Below are positions 54,720 through 63,960 of a stretch of DNA of 64,000 nucleotides, piece after piece. The notes under the pieces are model-generated. The model was given only the letters and a program-made list of their open reading frames with translations. It did no database searches and was not told where the DNA came from. How positions within the stretch are numbered: the stretch's first letter is position 1; every line of letters starts with the position of its first letter. Made by a program: the position numbers and the translations under genes. The stretch comes from Bactericera cockerelli (Eukaryota > Arthropoda > Insecta > Hemiptera > Triozidae). Location of the stretch: NCBI GenBank assembly GCA_024516035.1, contig CM044964.1, forward strand, positions 8,129,736 to 8,193,735, given 5' to 3'.

Positions 54720-55379
54720 ACAGTTCATAAAGAAAAGAGGAGCGAGTGAGAGAGACAGATAGGGAGGAAGATAGAGAAAGAGGGAGGAAGGGAGAGACGT
54801 AGTAGTAGTAGAAAGAGATAAACTAGGAGAGAGAAAAAGGGAGGGAAGGAGGAAGAGAGAGAGAGAGAGAGAGAGATACCGAAAGATAAATGGGCGAAGG
54901 TGGAAAGAGAGGGAGTAGAAGATGTAGAGAAAGAAAGAGATAGAGGTAAATAAAAATAAAGACAGAGGGAGTAGAGAAAGATAAGTGTGGAAAAGGGGAG
55001 AGAAAAAGAGATAGACAGAGAGTATAAGAGGAAGAAAAATATAATAGAAAGAGAGATAGGGAGAGAGAGCCAGAGAGAAGATAAAGAGGAAAGAGTTACA
55101 AAAGAAAGAGAGATAGGGGCAAGGGAGGTAGGAAGGGAGAGAAAGAGAGGGAGGGAGAGAAAGAGAGAGATGGAGAGAAGGAGAGAGAGAAAGAGAGAGA
55201 TGGAGAGAAGGAGAGAGAGAAAGAGAGAGGGAGAGAGAGAAAGAGGAGTAGTGCATAAATTTCGTGTTAGTAAAAAGTCTGGAAAAGATGTGAGAAGGGA
55301 GGGTAGGTAGAGAGTAGAGTATAGACATAGGAGGAAAAGTTAGGTCCCTCAGGACCCATTAACACGACGTACGCGATAG

Positions 55380-55434
<55 letters not shown>

Positions 55435-55760
55435 AGAGAGGAAGGAGAGAGATATAGATAGACAGAAAGAGAGAAAGGGAGAGGAGAAAGAGAGAGGAAG
55501 AGAAAAGAGAGAGAGAGAGAGATAGAAAGGCAGAGAGAGAGAGAGAGGAAGAGAAAAAGAGAGAGAGAGGGAGAGGAAGAGAAATAGAGAGAGAGAGAGA
55601 GGGAGAGAAAAAGAGAGAGACGAAAAAGTAAAAGAGAAATTAAGGACAGAAAAGAGGAGCACAAACAGATACAGAAGAGAATAGAGTAGGAAAAAGAAAG
55701 TGGAAGGAGGAAGAGATGACACAAGGAGAGAAAGAGAAAAGAAGATAAAAGAAATTAAAG
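54720..55760. repeat. (GA)n tract, 1 kb
   Basis: Longest purine-only block in this half, with perfect (GA)n at 55381-55440. Confidence 0.92.
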
Positions 55761-55824
55761 AATTAGAAAAGAGAACAATATTAAGAAAAAGAAAAGACCA
55801 ATCTTAGTCCTTAAACTGAGAAAA

Positions 55825-55985
55825 TATTTATCATATTTGTGTTAATCATTTTTATTTTTGTTATGTCACAAATATCTACTCCTAGCTTCAATAAATTTTT
55901 GCTGAACTCGGGACTTGAACCACCGACCTCCAGGTTACAAGTCCACCGCCTTCTCGATCAAGCTACTGAGGTCGATATGATAAAA
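55825..55985 (-). mobile_element. SINE-E, full length
   Basis: GGGACTTGAACCACCGACCT, ACAAGTCCACCGCCTTCTCG and ATCAAGCTACTGAGGTCG on +. A further 3' piece lies at 56155-56225. Confidence 0.82.
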
Positions 55986-56888
55986 GTGTAAGGCGCAGGG
56001 TCTTTAATCTCCAAGATGTGCTAGTTTCATCAACTTCTATTTTGATGAATTTTTTGAATTCAAAATGAGACCATGTACAACACTTTCCTATGTGTAGAAA
56101 GTTCTTTGAAAGTCGTTCAGTAGTTTTTTTTAAAATAATTTGTGTAAATAAATTTCAAATTCGCTTTACTAAATCTAAGCTGAAACAGGGGAATGAACCA
56201 ACAACCTCCTGGTTACAAAAGGTTACAATATTTATGAATTTTAGCAATAGTTGTTTGGTAGCTATTGTTCCCTGTTTAAGTGGATACAGTACAAAATAAA
56301 ATAAAATAAAATTGTAATGAAAGAGAAAAGAAAATTATAAAATTTCTCACAGAAAATAATTGACTTTTATATGTATTTTTACAATTATTCTAGACAATCA
56401 CAAAAAGAAAGAAAAAGAGGAATGATAAAAATAAAAAATAAAAATAGTAGGTAATACATAAGAGAAAGAAAAAGCAAATAGAATTTGTACTAGTGATGTA
56501 TGAAGAGTGAAGACCGAACGACTGACTCAAATGAACTAAGTCATTCTGCTTGTACCACTGAACTAAACTCAATGAACAATTAGTTCATTTAGTTCCCTAG
56601 CAGTTCCATTCACACAATACATTAAAGAGCAAGGAATATCGTTCTGAAATTTTGAACTAGGTACCTACTATTTGTACCAAGAAAACGAGATTTTAGAAAC
56701 AAACAAAGGTACATAGTTTGTAATACAGTCGACCCTGGACATAAGAGAACAAACATACTCGAAATGGTGAAATAGAGAACAAATAGTTTAAAACAGTACA
56801 AATAAATAAAAATAATTTAAAAATTTATAACGTGCTTTGGCAAAATTTAACAAAATATTTTAATTAATTGCTATTTGAACTTTTACTT

Positions 56889-57037
56889 TTGATAAATTTC
56901 TAATATTAGAAATCGGAAGTAGGTATTGTGTCCGTTTTTGTAGAAAAAATATTTCTTTGTTCCGATTTCAATATTTTCATATTTCTGGACGTTTCATAAC
57001 CTCCTGAACAACTTTTGTTTTGTGTCTGTCGGTTTAC
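56889..57037 (+). mobile_element. HINE-2 5' fragment
   Basis: Matches the first 150 bases of the copy at 2536, ending in a short GTCTGTCGG run. Confidence 0.7.
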
Positions 57038-57225
57038 CCTAGAACACTAACCTGTGGGAAAGTGTAGGATTAGTTAATCATAATTCGAACCCATAGTATC
57101 TGGAAATTTTCTCCGAAGTATCGATCGACATTCCTCTAATTCTTCATGGATTTCTGAAAATTGAATTGAATTTTACATGAGATCTTTAAAAACTGAAATT
57201 CAGAAATTGAGGAGAATATTGTACC

Positions 57226-57450
57226 CAGCCTCCGTGGCGTAACGGTTGTGACTACTGCTCATAGTCCAGAGATCCTGAGTTCAATTCTCGGGTTGAGCAG
57301 ACGTTTCGAAAATTCTGTTCACTCCGACACGTGAGGCTTACATTTCGGGCCCTACGATTATTCTCAGCGAATAGAGAGTAAAACTCCCGTCCTGACTATC
57401 TCCAATCAGAACTTTAGAACCAAATCGAATCAACTGGTCACAATAATCGA
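57226..57450 (+). mobile_element. SINE-C, interior deleted
   Basis: CAGCCTCCGTGGCGTAACGG and GAGTTCAATTCTCGG head, then CGAATAGAGAGTAAAACTCC. The first half of the central domain is missing (jump after GGGCCCTACGA). Confidence 0.8.
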
Positions 57451-57544
57451 ATAGAGGATCGTGAGATTTTTGTTTTATTATCTGACCTGGTTGCAGGATT
57501 TTCAGTGAAACCCTTACAATTAACACTGCGACCTAATTAGATCT

Positions 57545-57803
57545 ATTGTGACCAGTTGATTCTATTCGGTTTTAACGTCCTGATTTGAGATAGATAGTCA
57601 GGACGAGGGTTTTACTCTCTATTCGCTGGGAATCGTACCAGCTACCCACATAAACCTTACCCAGCCTGGGTAGGGCCAGAAACGCCAGCCTCACGTGTTT
57701 GGAGGGGACAGTAATTTCTTCGAAAAGTTTGTCCCAACCGGGAATCGAACTCGACACCTCTGGACTATGGGCATAAGTCATAACCGTTACGCCACGGAGG
57801 CTG
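57545..57803 (-). mobile_element. SINE-C, inverted relative to the copy at 57226
   Basis: GGGAATCGTACCAGCTACCC, GGGAATCGAACTCGACACC and TTACGCCACGGAGGCTGGC on +. With the + copy only about 95 bases away, this forms an inverted pair. Confidence 0.83.
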
Positions 57804-58309
57804 GCTTGTTATCGTGAGATAATTGGATTTCTTCTTGTGGAACTTCAAATTAATAATAATAGAAAAGGAGAATTGTCTCGACATTTTGATCATAAATTTT
57901 GATCTTGTTGTTAAAAACATTTGATTTTCAAATCGTGTTTTAAGGCGAACTTTAAAAGCGCGATTGTAAAAAAAGAATTTTACTTTAAATTATTTTTGGA
58001 TTTAGAATCCTTCGAAATTTTAAAACAGGATAGAACATGTGTTCCAATCATTGAGCTTCTGTTGGCTATCTGGATTATTGAGTCCTTTCAGATTCAAAAG
58101 CAGAAAGGACCATCAGGAGATCTGGCCTAACACTTGATCACTATTGGAGAGATCAACAACACCTTTGAGTGCTTTCCTTTGCAGCTTCTGCAACAGAAAA
58201 TAGTTGCATTTTTTTTATCAACAAATAATTTTATATAAACTTATGGGAACTACCCATTTATACAAGTTTTCAATGCTTAAAACCATAAATGTTACATCAT
58301 GAGTCTCAT

Positions 58310-58495
58310 TATTATTATAGTAAGCTTTAATGGTAGAACAAAAAATATATACAGTAAAATACAATGAAATTATAAAGAAAAACAAAAAGATTAAGCAAAG
58401 ATACAAGAACAAAAAAAAAGAGAATCAAGTTAATGTCCTACCTAAAGGGCGGGGTTATTGCCTGTGGCAATCTCTTCCGCCCAACCCTTCCCATG
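58310..58495 (-). mobile_element. R-M copy
   Basis: TAGTAAGCTTTAATGGTAGA to GCCTGTGGCAATCTCTTCCG on +; perfect TTGCC/GGCAA hairpin. Confidence 0.82.
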
Positions 58496-58552
58496 GGTCT
58501 GGCTTATCTTAAATTTAATCCTGATTTATAATTTGGCCCCTAGAGTGAGAGA

Positions 58553-59207
58553 TTTTTACTTTCCTTATCTTATAATAAGGAAAGTATTGTATTCGTCGAA
58601 AATTTGACCTACCCAGCTTTTCATATTTCTGGACGAATCAGAGCCTCAGGATACCAAAAAAGTTGTTTTCAGCCATTGGTCCGTGCGTCTGTCTGTCTGT
58701 GTGTGTGTCTGTGTGTGAACAGGATATCTCAAGAACGGTAAGAGCTAGAGACTTGAAATTTGGTATGGTAATTAATTTTATACACCAGACGAACCATGAA
58801 ACTTTTGGTTGAAATCGGCCGCACTCTGCGGTCGCAGGGCCGCAAATATTAGCCGCAAACTTCGCTTCTTTGAATTGGTTAAAGATACCAAAAAAGTTGG
58901 AGAACAACATTATCTTAGATTAAAAAAATAATAGGGGTCTATTCTGACCATATTTTTGATATCTTGAACTTTTTGGACCTCGGCCCCAAAACCGGTATTT
59001 TGGGGGGGACCCACTCTGACTAACTTTTTTATTATTCATCCCAGATGGGGGTTGTGACATATCAAATCCAATGATTTTAAGGTGCTGATTACGAATTTGA
59101 TGTTTATTTTTAGCTAACTGTTACCTTTGAGTCATCAGTGGCTTTTGGTCCCGTTTCCATTCCTAATATGATAAGGAAAGTCGTGTGATGTTTACACCAG
59201 ATTTTTT
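58553..59207 (+). mobile_element. HINE-1 copy, full length with diverged 3' part
   Basis: Starts with the family palindrome and ends GTGTGATGTTTACACC. The GGCGGAATTCGAC block before the 3' end has been replaced (GGCTTTTGGTCCC). Confidence 0.7.
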
Positions 59208-59384
59208 TCATCTACATTTTTCATAATTTTTATATGTATAAAAAATTGATAATAATAATAAAACAGCAAAGGTCTTGTCTACTTCAATCGCTGACGGCTA
59301 ACTCATAAAAAAATCAGCAGGAATAGCCTTTGTTACTCCACATTTCCTTCAGTTACCTTAAAATTTGCCTTCACAAAGTGCATA

Positions 59385-59610
59385 TCTGGCGGTTGTTGTT
59401 GTTGTAGCCAGCTAGGCTACAGCTGGAGGGGTGACTGATGGTCTCCAGCCAACTTTGTTTCAAAGTTGGCTCGTCCTAAACCACATATTTCTATGTGCGA
59501 TCAACCATCATGAGGACTTGGACTTTTCTTTATAAGCCATTAAACCCATAGGAAACTGCAAGCTAGCCTGGATTGTAAGGGTTGGCGAGTCAGTTCTCTG
59601 TTTATAGTCC
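59385..59610 (+). repeat. Repeat R-J, uninterrupted
   Basis: GTAGCCAGCTAGGCTACAGC, AGTTGGCTCGTCCTAAACCA, GTGCGATCAACCATCATGAG and GTAAGGGTTGGCGAGTC; it shows the sequence of the site before the hAT insertion at 7492. Confidence 0.75.
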
Positions 59611-59616
59611 TCTAGC

Positions 59617-60664
59617 GAGACACTGGTCTTCTCCCTGTTTATAATGCCCCAGCCAGACTGCTGGTCTTCTCCCTGTTTATGACACTGGTCTTCTCCCTGT
59701 TTATGACACTGGTCTTCTCCCTGTTTATGACACTGGTCTTCTCCCTGTTTATGACACTGGTCTTCTCCCTGTTTATGACGCTGGTCTTCTCCCTGTTTAT
59801 GACGCTGGTCTTCTCCCTGTTTATGACGCTGGTCTTCTCCCTGTTTATGACGCTGGTCTTCTCCCTGTTTATGACACTGGTCTTCTCCCTGTTTATGACG
59901 CTGGTCTTCTCCCTGTTTATGACGCTGGTCTTCTCCCTGTTTATGACGCTGGTCTTCTTCCTGTTTATGACACTGGTCTTCTTCCTGTTTATGACGCTGG
60001 TCTTCTCCCTGTTTATGACGCTGGTCTTCTCCCTGTTTATGACGCTGGTCTTCTCCCTGTTTATGACGCTGGTCTTCTCCCTGTTTATGACGCTGGTCTT
60101 CTCCCTGTTTATGACGCTGGTCTTCTTCCTGTTTATGACACTGGTCTTCTTCCTGTTTATGACGCTGGTCTTCTCCCTGTTTATGACGCTGGTCTTCTCC
60201 CTGTTTATGACGCTGGTCTTCTCCCTGTTTATGACGCTGGTCTTCTCCCTGTTTATGACGCTGGTCTTCTCCCTGTTTATGACGCTGGTCTTCTCCCTGT
60301 TTATGACGCTGGTCTTCTCCCTGTTTATGACACTGGTCTTCTTCCTGTTTATGACACTGGTCTTCTCCCTGTTTATGACGCTGGTCTTCTCCCTGTTTAT
60401 GACGCTGGTCTTCTCCCTGTTTATGACGCTGGTCTTCTCCCTGTTTATGACGCTGGTCTTCTCCCTGTTTATGACACTGGTCTTCTCCCTGTTTATGACA
60501 CTGGTCTTCTCCCTGTTTATGACGCTGGTCTTCTCCCTGTTTATGACGCTGGTCTTCTCCCTGTTTATGACACTGGTCTTCTCCCTGTTTATGACACTGG
60601 TCTTCTCCCTGTTTATGACGCTGGTCTTCTCCCTGTTTATGACGCTGGTCTTCTCCCTGGTTAA
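59617..60664. repeat. 24-bp minisatellite, about 41 units
   Basis: The unit GACGCTGGTCTTCTCCCTG TTTAT (24 bases, shown in two parts) is repeated almost without length change. Substitutions are limited to GACGCT/GACACT and CTCC/CTTC, so the array is recently homogenised. As 24 is a multiple of three, four frames stay open throughout, including MTLVFSLF on + and DQRHKQGE on -; open frames here are no evidence for a protein. The flanks ATAATGCCCCAGCCAGACT and TTAATGTCCCCCAGTCAGAC resemble each other, suggesting expansion of an ancestral unit. Confidence 0.93.
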
Positions 60665-60716
60665 TGTCCCCCAGTCAGACTACATATCAGGCGGTCGTAT
60701 AATGTAGTTAGAAACT

Positions 60717-61002
60717 CTTCATATTCACCTTGGTAAACACCTCTGCCATCAACTTGTTGGTGCGATAATCATTAATATTATATTATGCTTTATCAGGTAA
60801 GACAAAATATATACAGTAATATACAATAAAATTATAAAGAAAAAATAAATAGATTGAACAAAGAAACAAGAACAAAAAAGATAATAAAGCTAATGTCCTA
60901 ACTAAAGGCCTGGGTTATTGCCTGTGGCAATCTCTTCCACCCAACCCTTATTCTCCTCTTTTCTCTTAGCAGCTGTCTTCTTCATCTGCACCTCAGGTAG
61001 AA
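60717..61002 (-). repeat. Outlying ALMS exon B copy split by an R-M retroposon
   Basis: 60725-60767 holds, on the - strand, DYRTNKLMAEVFTK and a weaker donor GTGAAT. 60961-60998 holds the preceding part, LPEVQMKKTAAKRK. Between them (about 60770-60955) is a - strand R-M element. This is one diverged exon B duplicate interrupted by insertion. It is older than the 104-bp array, judging by its changes (GATGCT is GCAGCT). Confidence 0.75.
60770..60955 (-). mobile_element. R-M copy within a duplicated ALMS exon
   Basis: TATTATGCTTTATCAGGTAA to GCCTGTGGCAATCTCTTCCA on +. It splits the exon duplicate between the codons for RKEE and DYRT. Confidence 0.82.
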
Positions 61003-61300
61003 AGTACATACGTATCTAGTTAGAAAGTACATACGTACCTAGTTAGAAAGTATATACTTACCAAGTTAGACATTACATACTTACCTAGTTAGAAAGTATA
61101 ATCGTACCTGGTTAGAAAGTACATACTTACCTAGTAAAAAGTACATATTTACCTAATTAGAAGTACAAACTTACCTAGTTAGAAAGTACATACTTACCTA
61201 GGTAGAAAGTACATATTTACCTAGTTAGAAAGTACATATTTATCTAGTTAGAAAGTAACTACATACTAACCTAGTTAGACAGTACATAATCATATTATAC
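61003..61300 (-). repeat. 23-bp minisatellite with donor-like TAG/GTAAGT, about 12 units
   Basis: On the + strand the unit is TAGTTAGAAAGTACATACTTACC. On the - strand each well-kept unit reads CTAG/GTAAGTATGTAC, a near-perfect 5' splice site. Units vary at a few positions. The last units merge into the intronic part of the 104-bp unit (TTAGACAGTACATAA), so both arrays share an origin. Confidence 0.85.
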
Positions 61301-62222
61301 TCACCTTGGTAAACACCTCTGCCATCAACTTGTTGGTCCGATAGTCCTCTTTTCTCTTATCATCCATCTTCTTCATAGTTAGACAGTACATAACTATATT
61401 ATACTCACCTTGGTAAACACCTCTGCCATCAACTTGTTGGTCCGATAGTCCTCTTTTCTCTTATCATCCATCTTCTTCATAGTTAGACAGTACATAACTA
61501 TATTATACTCACCTTGGTAAACACCTCTGCCATTAAACTTGTTGGTCCGATAGTCCTCTTTTCTCTTATCATCCATCTTCTTCATAGTTAGACAGTACAT
61601 AATTATATTATACTCACCTTGGTAAACACCTCTGCCATCAGCTTGTTGGTCCGATAGTCCTCTTTTCTCTTATCATCCATCTTCTTCATAGTTAGACAGT
61701 ACATAATTATATTATACTCACCTTGGTAAACACCTCTGCCATCAACTTGTTGGTCCGATAGTCCTCTTTTCTCTTATCATCCATCTTCTTCATAGTTAGA
61801 CAGTACATAACTATATTATACTCACCTTGGTAAACACCTCTGCCATTAAACTTGTTGGTCCGATAGTCCTCTTTTCTCTTATCATCCATCTTCTTCATAG
61901 TTAGACAGTACATAATTATATTATACTCACCTTGGTAAACACCTCTGCCATCAGCTTGTTGGTCCGATAGTCCTCTTTTCTCTTATCATCCATCTTCTTC
62001 ATAGTTAGACAGTACATAATTATATTATACTCACCTTGGTAAACACCTCTGCCATCAACTTGTTGGTCCGATAGTCCTCTTTTCCCTTATCATCCATCTT
62101 CTTCATAGTTAGACAGTACATAATTATATTATACTCACCTTGGTAAACACCTCTGCCATCAACTTGTTGGTCCGATAGTCCTCTTTTCTCTTAGCATCCA
62201 TCTTCTTCATTTGCATCTCGGG
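61301..62222 (-). repeat. 104-bp tandem array of an ALMS exon 3' end plus its splice donor
   Basis: Nine units start (in + coordinates) at 61301, 61405, 61509, 61614, 61718, 61822, 61927, 62031 and 62135. Each contains, on the - strand, the last 70 or so bases of exon B (KKMDDKRKEDYRTNK...AEVFTK), the donor ACCAAG/GTGAGT and about 30 bases of intron. Units at 61405-61717 and 61718-62030 repeat as a 313-base trimer with the same variants (CAACT, TAAACT, CAGCT), so the array grew by higher-order duplication. The unit next to exon B (62135) is longer and keeps CCCGAG upstream. None has an acceptor, so the copies are donors without exons. Confidence 0.92.
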
Positions 62223-62350
62223 TAGAAAGTATACTCTTACCTAGTTAAAAAGTACATACTTACCTAGTTAGAAAGTACATACTTACCTGATTAAAAAGTA
62301 CATACTTACCTGGTTAAAAAGTAGATACTTACCCAGTTAGACAGTACATA
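62222..62350 (-). repeat. Second block of the 23-bp donor-like minisatellite, 5 units
   Basis: Same unit as at 61003-61300 (GTAAGTATGTAC on the - strand), lying between the 104-bp array and exon B. Confidence 0.85.
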
Positions 62351-62366
62351 ATTATTTTATACTCAC

Positions 62367-63362
62367 CTTGGTAAAACACCTCTGCCATCAACTTGTTGGT
62401 CCGATAGTCCTCTTTTCTCTTAGCATCCATCTTCTTCATCTGCACCTCGGGTAGGTTCAGATACTTGCGCCGTGTCATACTGCGCAGCTCTCGGGTGGTG
62501 AAGATCTTGCGAACGCCAGGTCCTTGAGACGAGAAGTGGGACCAATTAGTACAAATTAATATATATTTTTTTTATACAAAAAAAAAAAAAAATTACCTTG
62601 AAATTATTTTAGAGAGGTCTCAGTCAGTGACTGCTTTCACTCACTCACCTCTGCTTTCACTCACTCACCTCTGCTTTCACTCACTCACCTCTGCTTTCAC
62701 TCACTCACCTCTGCTTTCACTCACTCACCTCTGCTTTCACTCACTCACTCACCTCTGCTTTCACTCACTCACCTCTGCTTTCACTCACTCACCTCTGCTT
62801 TCACTCACTCACTCACCTCTGCTTTCACTCACTCACCTCTACTTTCACTCACTCACCTCTGCTTTCACTCACTCACCTCTGCTTTCACTCACTCACCTCT
62901 GCTTTCACTCACTCACCTCTGCTTTCACTCACTCACCTCTGCTTTCACTCACTCACTCACCTCTGCTTTCACTCACTCACCTCTACTTTCACTCACTCAC
63001 CTCTGCTTTCACTCACTCACCTCTGCTTTCACTCACTCACCTCTGCTTTCACTCACTCACCTCTGCTTTCACTCACTCACCTCTGCTTTCACTCACTCAC
63101 TCACCTCTGCTTTCACTCACTCACCTCTGCTTTCACTCACTCACCTCTGCTTTCACTCACTCACTCACTCACCTCTGGGCTTCACTCTGGTATCTCCACC
63201 AACAGGACTAGGAGAGTCCCCGCACTGGAGAGCTGCCAGTAGGATCCTCTGCTTGTGCTGGGTGGAGTCCAGTTGCTCTCTCAGGTAGGACTTCTCGGCC
63301 AGGCATTGGCGTCGAACCTCGGCCCTGCTCACGTAGTCCGGACGGTTCTCTTCCAGATACTC
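62367..63362 (-). CDS. ALMS-motif (centrosomal) protein, two internal exons, partial
   Basis: Read on the - strand, exon A (63362-63173, 190 nt) follows the acceptor TTATTTACTCAG and starts EYLEENRPDYVSRAEVRR; it ends AGAG before GTGAGT. Exon B (62522-62367) follows CGTCTCAAG and, joined by a phase-1 intron, gives GPGVRKIFTTRELRSMTRRK, then YLNLPEVQ, then RTNKLMAEVF. The order (R/K)PD(F/Y)(I/V)SR-E-R, then LPEV, then TN(R/K)L-A-(L/V)F is the ALMS motif found at the C-terminus of ALMS1, CEP295 and C10orf90, which act at centrosomes and basal bodies. Exon B here has an extra T (TTTT) just before its donor; the nine 104-bp copies downstream have TTT and end AEVFTK in phase 0. So either the last-used donor is in a downstream copy or the extra T is an error. 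The upstream exons and the terminal exon were not found. The family call rests on motif recognition from memory. Confidence 0.68.
62630..63172 (-). repeat. 20-bp minisatellite (about 27 units) repeating the ALMS exon A splice donor
   Basis: On the - strand the unit is CAGAGGTGAGTGAGTGAAAG, with 24-bp variants carrying one more GTGA. It starts exactly at the exon A border (CCCAGAG/GTGAGT), so every unit carries AGAG/GTGAGT, a strong 5' splice site. The array fills most of the intron between exons A and B. Using any later donor would read AGA GGT GAG TGA and stop. Confidence 0.92.
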
Positions 63363-63394
63363 CTGAGTAAATAATAAAAAAAATGGTTAACAAT

Positions 63395-63613
63395 TGGGTG
63401 GAAGAGATTGCCACAGGGTTGGGTGGAAGAGATTGCCATAGGCAATAACCCCGCCCTTTAGTTAGGACTTATGTTTTTATATATTTTCTATTCTTTTTCA
63501 TTTTCATCGTATACCTATATTGTTTCCATTTTTTTGATTGTTAAATTAATTATTTGTATGTACATAATGTCCATTTATACCTAATAAAGCGTTGTAGGTA
63601 TAATAATAATAAC
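63395..63613 (+). mobile_element. R-M copy in the intron upstream of ALMS exon A, with a doubled start
   Basis: GGGTGGAAGAGATTGCCACA is repeated at 63395 and 63418, followed by CAATAACCCCGCCCTTTAGT and CTAATAAAGCGTTGTAGGTA. A T(27) tract follows at 63621-63647. Confidence 0.82.
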
Positions 63614-63714
63614 AATCTCCTTTTTTTTTTTTTTTTTTTTTTTTTTTGGCATTGGTTGGCAAGGCCACATTCCATACAGTCATAAAATTGTAAACAATCT
63701 CCTTTATTTTTGTA

Positions 63715-63960
63715 ATCTTAATATATAAATGTCGAAGTCACTGACTGACCATTGACTGACTGACTGATCATCGCTCTACAGCCCAAACCGTAAGTCCTAG
63801 GAAGCTGAAATTTGGTAGGTAGCTTTGTCTTATAGTCTAGATGTGCAATACGACGGGATTTTTCGAAATTCCTTCTACAACACCTGCCATTGACGAAAAA
63901 GGATTTTTTGCTTTCACGGCCATGCCTCGGCCCCGCAAAGCGGGCGACAGCCTGCTGGTA
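63715..63960 (+). mobile_element. HINE-3: short Helentron-like element with (ACTG)n
   Basis: It starts TCTTAATATATAAATGTC, followed by (GACT)n, and ends with a CCCGC AAA GCGGG hairpin and GCGACAGCCTGCTGGTA, which resembles the 3' ends of insect Helentrons. A 5' piece of the same family is at 4195-4330. Confidence 0.65.

Noticed and set aside
59679..60707. 342-codon frame of (MTLVFSLF)n
   Set aside because: A 24-bp minisatellite keeps any stop-free frame open; no start context, splice signal or family match supports a protein.
61394..61913. Two 68-codon - strand frames (MYCLTMKKMDDKRK...)
   Set aside because: They read through donor and intron sequence of consecutive 104-bp units; the true coding part is only the exon end.
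61301..62222. CRISPR-like repeat-spacer array
   Set aside because: Units are contiguous 104-bp copies of an exon-intron border with no variable spacers, in a eukaryotic genome.
62627..63211. 194-codon + strand frame (THSPLLSL repeats)
   Set aside because: It is the antisense of the 20-bp donor array and of ALMS exon A.
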